From assembly GCA_024636595.1 (NCBI GenBank), contig JAGXGT010000196.1, positions 1 through 8,050 on the forward strand: a stretch of 8,050 nt of DNA, in the 5' to 3' direction. Below the pieces are notes generated by a model. It saw only the letters and a program-made list of their open reading frames with translations, did not search any database and was not told the origin of the DNA. The stretch is from Sphingomonadales bacterium (GTDB lineage: Bacteria > Pseudomonadota > Alphaproteobacteria > Sphingomonadales > Sphingomonadaceae). Numbering within the stretch: the stretch's first letter is position 1; the number at the start of each line of letters is the position of its first letter. Position numbers and translations under genes: made by a program. Positions 5,889-8,050 of the stretch are shown piece by piece.

Positions 5889-6520
5889 GCACGGTCCAGC
5901 CGCCGACCCAATTTCACGAAAAACAGGATCAGGAAGGGGACCAGCAGAAAAGACAGGACGACCTTGGCCGAACCTTGCCCGAGCAGCAACTGCCCAATCG
6001 GACGCTCGCCGTAAAAGGCGATGGTGATGAAAATCACCGTATCGACAATTTGCGACAGCGCGCTGGCAATGGCCGCGCGCAGCGCCAGCATCGCGCCTTT
6101 CATATTGGCCAGGCGCGAGAAGATATAGACGTTGAGAAACTGCGAAACGCCATAAGCGATGATCCCGGCAAACATCAGCCGTGCGCCCTGGGAAAGAATG
6201 ATCGGAAAGGCTTCTTTAGCCGGTTCATACATGCCCGGATCGGTCGGCAGCGCCAGCACGATCTGGATCAGGATGATCGCGGTAATCAGCGGAATGAAGC
6301 CGAAACGGACCAGCCGGTTGGCAACAGCGCGGCCATGCAATTCGGCAACCGAGCTCGACAGGACCACCAGCAGCAGGAACGGAAAAATCCCCGATTCCAC
6401 GGCCAACGGGCCGATCGCCACCTGTTTCGCACCCAATATTCCGGCGATGCAGGTCATGCCGCCATAGAGAACCGCGAACACAAACAACGAGCGCGGGATG
6501 ATATTGGTTTTTTCGGTCAT
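5885..6520 (-). CDS. yhhQ: YhhQ/VUT-family queuosine precursor transporter
   Basis: This 211-residue integral membrane protein has about six hydrophobic segments, roughly 11-31, 43-58, 72-91, 112-134, 150-170 and 183-204. Size and pattern match the YhhQ (VUT, DUF165) family, which imports queuosine precursors such as preQ0 and preQ1 for tRNA modification. Family-like pieces include VAELHGR at about 58-64, where relatives have an acidic residue followed by ExxG. Later pieces are SQFLNVYIFSRLA around 125-137 and an SQIVDTVIF segment around 155-163. The aspartate that often precedes the ExxG motif is serine here. The start ATG at 6518-6520 has no good ribosome binding site. Instead, a strong inverted repeat ends 12 bases upstream. 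Its stop overlaps the start of the lipoprotein gene, so the two are probably made together. Transport of queuosine precursors is known for the family, but the exact ligand here is inference. Confidence 0.85.
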   Translation of the reverse strand: MTEKTNIIPRSLFVFAVLYGGMTCIAGILGAKQVAIGPLAVESGIFPFLLLVVLSSSVAELHGRAVANRLVRFGFIPLITAIILIQIVLALPTDPGMYEPAKEAFPIILSQGARLMFAGIIAYGVSQFLNVYIFSRLANMKGAMLALRAAIASALSQIVDTVIFITIAFYGERPIGQLLLGQGSAKVVLSFLLVPFLILFFVKLGRRLDRA

Positions 6521-6532
6521 CGCGAGTGCCTA

Positions 6533-6580
6533 GCGCGGTCCGTGAGGAAAAAAAAGAAATAGTCACGCCGCGCAATTTTT
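6533..6580 (+). terminator. GC-rich hairpin with T-tract: terminator or attenuator
   Basis: GCGCGG-TC-CGTGA (6533-6545) pairs with TCACG-CCGCGC (6563-6573). This gives 11 pairs, nine of them G-C, with a two-base bulge and a 17-base A-rich loop. On the plus strand the stem is followed by AA and a run of five T, the form of a Rho-independent terminator. No plus-strand gene ends here. It would therefore stop antisense transcription out of yhhQ, or act as an attenuator in a long leader of the LOG gene. Read on the minus strand, the same stem sits in the yhhQ leader and ends 12 bases before its ATG, where a ribosome would bind. The pairing is seen directly; the role is inference. Confidence 0.5.
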
Positions 6581-6609
6581 CTATAGGGAAAAAGAAACGT
6601 AAATCATCA

Positions 6610-6636
6610 GATCGCGGCCCCTTGGGTCGCGCGATC
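6610..6636 (+). promoter_or_regulatory. Inverted repeat just ahead of the LOG gene
   Basis: GATCGCG (6610-6616) and CGCGATC (6630-6636) form a perfect seven-base inverted repeat. An alternative nested stem pairs GCGGCCC (6614-6620) with GGGTCGC (6624-6630) with one G-U pair and a three-base loop. The two structures exclude each other. The outer arm ends immediately before the GGGGG that serves as ribosome binding site for the TTG at 6646. It could be an operator or a translation-controlling RNA switch; neither is demonstrated. Confidence 0.35.
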
Positions 6637-6645
6637 GGGGGCATT

Positions 6646-7215
6646 TTGCAGAGACTGGCAGTTTATTGCGGCGCCAATAGCGGGAAAGACCCGGCTTACG
6701 CCGCAACGACGATATTGCTCGGCAAGGCCATGGCGGCGCGCGGCGTCGATCTGGTTTATGGCGGCGGCCGGCTCGGCCTGATGGGGACCATTGCCGACAC
6801 GGTGCTGGCCGAAGGCGGACAGGTTCATGGCGTGATACCGGAAATGCTGAAAGATCTGGAAGTCGCGCACACCGGGGTGACCGAGCTGCACATCGTCCCC
6901 AACATGCACGAGCGCAAAGCCAAGATGACCGACCTGACCGATGCCTTTGTCGCCCTGCCCGGCGGCGTCGGTACGATGGACGAACTGTTCGAAGCCTGGA
7001 GCTGGAACGCGCTCGGCTATCATAACAAGCCCTTCGCCATATTGAATATAGGCGGTTACTGGGATTCGCTGATCGCCTTCCTGGACACCATGGCCGAACA
7101 GGGCTTCGTCTCCGCCGAACGGCGCAAGCATCTGATCGTGTCGGACGATATCGACGATTGCCTCGACCGGCTCGCCGCCGCCTGCAACGCCGAAGCGGGC
7201 AGTTTCAAATGGTAG
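6646..7215 (+). CDS. LOG-family nucleoside 5'-monophosphate phosphoribohydrolase, TTG start
   Basis: This is a cytoplasmic Rossmann-fold enzyme of the LOG (TIGR00730) family, which removes the base from cytokinin riboside monophosphates or, in many bacteria, from AMP-like nucleotides. It shows both diagnostic motifs: GGGRLGLMG at residues 39-47 and the catalytic PGGVGTMDE at 105-113, with Arg and Glu placed as in active members. I chose the TTG at 6646, giving 189 residues beginning MQRLAVYCGANSG, because family members start just before RLAVYCG and a GGGGG (6637-6641) lies four bases upstream. A GTG at 6526 would add forty mostly basic residues translated from the structured spacer, which is unlikely. 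The nucleoside transporter gene follows 37 bases later on the same strand, which suggests a role in nucleotide or base salvage. The older label 'lysine decarboxylase' for this family is a misnomer. Family identity is very secure; the exact base released is not. Confidence 0.92.
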   Translation: MQRLAVYCGANSGKDPAYAATTILLGKAMAARGVDLVYGGGRLGLMGTIADTVLAEGGQVHGVIPEMLKDLEVAHTGVTELHIVPNMHERKAKMTDLTDAFVALPGGVGTMDELFEAWSWNALGYHNKPFAILNIGGYWDSLIAFLDTMAEQGFVSAERRKHLIVSDDIDDCLDRLAAACNAEAGSFKW

Positions 7216-7252
7216 AAGCAATGCGGCCTTACTATTTGATCGGAAGAATAGC

Positions 7253-8050
7253 ATGATGCCCATCCTGACAAGCATCGCTGGCATGGCATTGATCCTGCTG
7301 ATCGCTTTTGGTCTGTCGACCGGACGCCGCAATATCCGGTTCCGGGTGGTCGGAGCCGCCTTCGCCCTGCAGGCCGGGATCGCGGTGATCGTGCTCTATA
7401 TTCCGGCCGGAAAACGGATCATCGAAGCAATGGCCTTCGGCGTGTCCAATCTGCTCGGCTATGCCTCGGCAGGCACCAATTTCATCTTTGGCCCGCTCGC
7501 CGACCCGTCAATTGGCGGCAACAGCTTCGCGATCGCGGCGCTGCCGGTGATCATCTTCTTCTCGGCGCTGATCTCGATACTCTATTATCTCGGCGTCATG
7601 CAGTTCATCATCAAATGGGTCGGCGGCGGGATTCAGAAAATCACCGGTATCTCGAAAGTCGAATCGCTCTGTGCCGCCGCGAATATCTTCGTCGGCCAGT
7701 CGGAATCGCCATTGGTCATCCGCCCCTATCTCGCCAGCCTGACCCAGTCGCAGCTGTTCACCGTGATGAGCGTCGGCATGGCCGGCGTGGCGGGCACGAT
7801 CCTGGCCGCCTATGCAGCGATGGGTATCCGCATCGACTATCTGCTCGCCGCCGCCTTCATGTCGGCACCCGGCGGGATTTTGATGGCCAAGATCATCATG
7901 CCGGACAATCCCGAGGACCCCGCGCCCGAAGAGCTGGACATCGCCGTCGAATATGAAGACGAGAAACCGGCCAATATCATCATGGCCGCCGGCATGGGCG
8001 CGCAGACCGGCGTCAAGCTGGCCGTCGCCGTCGGGGCGATGGTCCTGGCC
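7253..8050 (+). CDS. NupC-type concentrative nucleoside transporter (3' end outside window)
   Basis: This is an inner-membrane, cation-coupled nucleoside importer of the CNT family. The first 266 residues are present, out of roughly 400-430. The N-terminal helices (about 4-22 and 28-47) are followed by GGNSFA at 88-93, in the substrate-binding region that precedes a long hydrophobic helix. The CNT signature comes next as GQSESP at 148-153; Gln149 and Glu151 correspond to the nucleoside-binding GQ(T/S)E motif, with Ser in place of the usual Thr. Further helices lie around 171-190 and 197-215. An acidic loop (PDNPEDPAPEELD) comes at about 217-229. Two ATG codons are adjacent (7253 and 7256). 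GGAAG at 7242-7246 favours the first, with a six-base spacer. It probably shares a transcript with the LOG gene upstream, since no terminator or promoter is seen in the 37-base gap. The family is very secure; purine or pyrimidine preference cannot be judged. Confidence 0.92.
   Translation, partial: MMPILTSIAGMALILLIAFGLSTGRRNIRFRVVGAAFALQAGIAVIVLYIPAGKRIIEAMAFGVSNLLGYASAGTNFIFGPLADPSIGGNSFAIAALPVIIFFSALISILYYLGVMQFIIKWVGGGIQKITGISKVESLCAAANIFVGQSESPLVIRPYLASLTQSQLFTVMSVGMAGVAGTILAAYAAMGIRIDYLLAAAFMSAPGGILMAKIIMPDNPEDPAPEELDIAVEYEDEKPANIIMAAGMGAQTGVKLAVAVGAMVLA

Noticed and set aside
5196..6014. Plus-strand open frame of 272 codons
   Set aside because: It is antisense to the lipoprotein gene and the end of yhhQ, has no ribosome binding site, and is a low-complexity basic translation.
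6559..6587. Sigma-70 promoter around CTATAGGG for the LOG gene or yhhQ
   Set aside because: A TATAG -10-like element exists on both strands, but no acceptable -35 element lies 16-18 bases away in either direction.
6526..6645. Upstream GTG start that would add 40 residues to the LOG protein
   Set aside because: The extra residues are mostly Lys/Arg translated from a spacer with inverted repeats. Family members begin next to RLAVYCG, which fits the TTG at 6646.
6521..6645. preQ1 riboswitch upstream of yhhQ
   Set aside because: I looked for the short C-rich stem-loop with A-rich tail of class I and for the other described classes, and the sequence does not fit. The strong stem present has a U-rich loop and no recognisable aptamer core.

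Overview
The window looks like ordinary chromosome from a GC-rich alphaproteobacterium, most probably a sphingomonad (Sphingopyxis/Sphingorhabdus-like). That placement is inferred from protein style, codon use and gene repertoire, not from a marker gene. I see no insertion sequence, phage gene, tRNA, rRNA or CRISPR array. Nearly all bases are accounted for by nine protein genes. The two genes at the edges run out of the window.

Layout. Bases 1-960 (minus strand) hold the N-terminal 320 residues of an acyl-CoA dehydrogenase related to the large subunit of pimeloyl-CoA dehydrogenase. A roughly 340-base divergent spacer (961-1297) carries a credible sigma-70-type promoter for each direction. Bases 1298-5117 (plus strand) form a tight four-gene unit. 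Its members are a 2Fe-2S subunit and a Tat-leader molybdenum subunit of the isoquinoline 1-oxidoreductase (IorAB) type, a mono-haem cytochrome c lipoprotein, and a MobA/MocA-like nucleotidyltransferase that probably finishes the molybdenum cofactor. Together these suggest an exported molybdenum hydroxylase or aldehyde oxidase that passes electrons to a periplasmic cytochrome instead of to NAD. The physiological substrate cannot be read from the sequence.

Bases 5118-6520 (minus strand) form a two-gene, translationally coupled unit. It consists of a YhhQ-type queuosine-precursor transporter followed, with a 4-base overlap, by a lipoprotein with the motifs of the Tiki/TraB/ChaN superfamily. Its stop codon abuts the stop codon of the molybdenum unit with no base between. 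A 125-base divergent spacer (6521-6645) contains two strong inverted repeats. One has the form of an intrinsic terminator or attenuator, and the other lies just ahead of the next gene.

Bases 6646-7215 (plus) encode a LOG-family nucleoside-monophosphate phosphoribohydrolase. It is followed 37 bases later by a NupC-type concentrative nucleoside transporter (7253 to the window edge). The two may act together in nucleoside or nucleotide salvage.

Nothing here is clearly a wholly new system. The points most worth checking are the cytochrome-linked molybdenum enzyme module, the coupling of the Tiki-type lipoprotein to YhhQ, and the structured spacer before the LOG gene.
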